This document shows, piece by piece, positions 5,136-6,451 of a DNA stretch of 6,451 nt. The stretch's first letter is position 1. Each line of letters opens with the position of its first letter. Below the pieces are notes generated by a model that did no database searches, was not told the DNA's origin, and saw nothing but the letters and a program-made list of their open reading frames with translations. The translations under genes were made by a program, and so were the position numbers. Source of the stretch: Pontiellaceae bacterium (GTDB lineage Bacteria > Verrucomicrobiota > Kiritimatiellia > Kiritimatiellales > Tichowtungiaceae). The stretch spans positions 1 through 6,451 of the forward strand of contig JALOTS010000130.1 in assembly GCA_025457785.1 (NCBI GenBank). Direction: 5' to 3'.

Positions 5136-6451
5136 TTAACAATTCTGCAGTTCATCCACAATCTGAACAGCGCGTCCGATGTAAGATGACGGAGTCATAT
5201 CCAGCAGACGTTTTTTGTCGGCCTCGGGCAGCGCCAGTTCTTCGATAAAGTCGAGGATGGATACTTCATCGATGGCCCGTCCGCGGGTCAGCTCTTTGAG
5301 TTTTTCGTAGGGCTTTTCGATGCCCGCTTTGCGCATGACCGTCTGGATCGGTTCAGCCAGAACTTCCCACGCATTGGCGAGGTCGGCGGCCAGTTTGGCT
5401 TCGTTGAGTTCCAGTTTGCCGAGTCCTTTGAGCGTCGAGCGGTATGCCAGCAGCGCGTAACCGAAAGCGACTCCCATATTGCGCAGAACGGTTGAGTCGG
5501 TCAGATCGCGCTGTAACCGGGAGACCGGCAGTTTTTCGGACATGTGACGCAGCAGCGCGTTGGCGAGGCCGATATTGCCTTCGGAGTTCTCGAAGTCGAT
5601 CGGATTGACCTTATGCGGCATGGTCGAGGAGCCGACTTCGCCTTTGACCGTTTTCTGTTTAAAGCAGGCAAAAGAGATGTAGGTCCAGATGTCGCGGTCA
5701 AAATCGAGCAGGATCGTGTTGAAGCGGGCCAGCGCGTCGAACAGTTCGGCCATGTAATCGTGCGGCTCAATCTGTGTAGTAAAGGGGTTCTGCACAAGCC
5801 CCAGTTCGCCTTCGATCACACGTTTGGCGAGCGCGGACCAGTTTACATCCGGATACGCCGAAAGATGCGCGTTGTAATTGCCGACCGCACCATTCAGCTT
5901 GCCGCGAATTTCCAGGGTTTGGAACACCTCGGCGGCACGGCGCAGACGGCTGACAAAAACGGCCAGTTCCTTCCCTACTGTGGTCGGCGACGCGGTCTGT
6001 CCGTGCGTGCGGGCCAGCAGCGGAACCGCTTTCCACTGCTTCGCTTTGGCAGTCAGATCGGCAAGCAGCGCGTTCTGTTCCGCCGCCAGAATTTCGCGCC
6101 CCTGTTTGAGCATAAGGGCGTGCGAGAGATTGTTGATATCTTCGGAGGTACAGGCAAAATGCAGAAATTCACTCAGTTCTTCGAGCGAAGTCCCGGCGAT
6201 TTTTTCTTTCAGGTAATATTCAACCGCTTTAACGTCGTGGTTGGTGATTTTCTCGATGGCTTTAACTTTTTCAGCTTCGGCGGGAGTAAACCCGGCAACG
6301 AGGGTGTCGAGCTGTGCGATCTCGTCGGCGGACAGCGCACGGCACTCCGGAATACCGGGCTCGGCGCACAGGGCTTTCAGCCAGAGCACTTCCACCAGCA
6401 CCCGGCAGCGAACCAGCGCGTATTCAGAAAAAGCATCCTGCAATTCGGCAA
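5136..6451 (-). CDS. purB: Adenylosuccinate lyase (N-terminus beyond the window)
   Basis: Visible are 437 or so residues of a cytosolic fumarase-superfamily lyase. It cleaves SAICAR to AICAR and adenylosuccinate to AMP, releasing fumarate, in purine synthesis. The signature SSTMPHKVNPIDFENSEGN (about 5575-5631) contains the flexible catalytic-serine loop. RTHGQTASPTTVGKE (about 5967-6011) has the conserved histidine. SEDINNLSHAL (about 6116-6148) and NPFTTQIEPHDY are also family motifs of the E. coli-like PurB group (456 residues). The frame stays open through 6451, reading ...AELQDAFSEYALVR. The TTG at 6441-6443 is therefore an internal Leu, and about 20 residues including the usual SPLDGRY motif lie outside. 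It ends in TAA at 5136-5138, within the palindrome AATTGTTAACAATT. The sequence appears intact, with no frameshift. Confidence 0.95.
   Translation of the reverse strand, partial: AELQDAFSEYALVRCRVLVEVLWLKALCAEPGIPECRALSADEIAQLDTLVAGFTPAEAEKVKAIEKITNHDVKAVEYYLKEKIAGTSLEELSEFLHFACTSEDINNLSHALMLKQGREILAAEQNALLADLTAKAKQWKAVPLLARTHGQTASPTTVGKELAVFVSRLRRAAEVFQTLEIRGKLNGAVGNYNAHLSAYPDVNWSALAKRVIEGELGLVQNPFTTQIEPHDYMAELFDALARFNTILLDFDRDIWTYISFACFKQKTVKGEVGSSTMPHKVNPIDFENSEGNIGLANALLRHMSEKLPVSRLQRDLTDSTVLRNMGVAFGYALLAYRSTLKGLGKLELNEAKLAADLANAWEVLAEPIQTVMRKAGIEKPYEKLKELTRGRAIDEVSILDFIEELALPEADKKRLLDMTPSSYIGRAVQIVDELQNC

Noticed and set aside
6441..6443. TTG as the purB start codon
   Set aside because: The frame continues open to the window edge, and the upstream codons (A-E-L-Q-D) match the internal part of PurB N-termini. 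The gene is truncated by the window.

Overview
The window shows two kinds of DNA. Most of it (about 680-6451) is an ordinary bacterial chromosome segment with four well-conserved housekeeping genes, all on the minus strand. The left edge (about 1-556) looks like the distal end of an integron gene-cassette array. The organism is a bacterium with moderately high GC in its core genes. The short ATTCCA-type repeats and the combination of genes remind me of Kiritimatiellota/Verrucomicrobiota-like or other environmental Gram-negative genomes. That assignment is a weak impression; nothing here proves it.

Layout. 1-123 (+) is the C-terminal end of an open frame that stops inside a candidate attC site (about 66-148). 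149-487 (+) is a small three-helix membrane protein of unknown function whose ATG directly follows the GTTGGGC box of that attC. A second attC-like fold (493-556) follows it, so 143-550 has the form of a one-gene cassette of about 408 bp. After a short non-coding stretch with an 8-bp-period ATTCCA repeat comes the minus-strand unit lpd (2156-3511) -> phosphohexomutase (681-2141). The two genes are 14 bp apart and are probably one operon, read from a good sigma70-like promoter at 3591-3619. rlmN (3725-4819, minus) lies upstream and ends in an intrinsic terminator (3692-3722). purB (5136-6451, minus) runs off the right edge; about 20 N-terminal residues are missing.

The 316-bp gap between purB and rlmN is mostly filled by a foldback element (4833-5022). 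It has 20-bp ends matching at 19/20, a second internal inverted repeat matching at 16/18, and recognisable arm-to-arm similarity in between. Its inner edge is only 13 bp from the rlmN start codon.

The housekeeping genes are in purine synthesis (PurB), rRNA/tRNA methylation (RlmN), 2-oxoacid dehydrogenase redox chemistry (Lpd) and sugar-phosphate interconversion (PMM/PGM). They do not form one pathway. The candidates for novelty are the cassette with its unknown membrane protein, the foldback element, and a cysteine-bearing insertion in RlmN.
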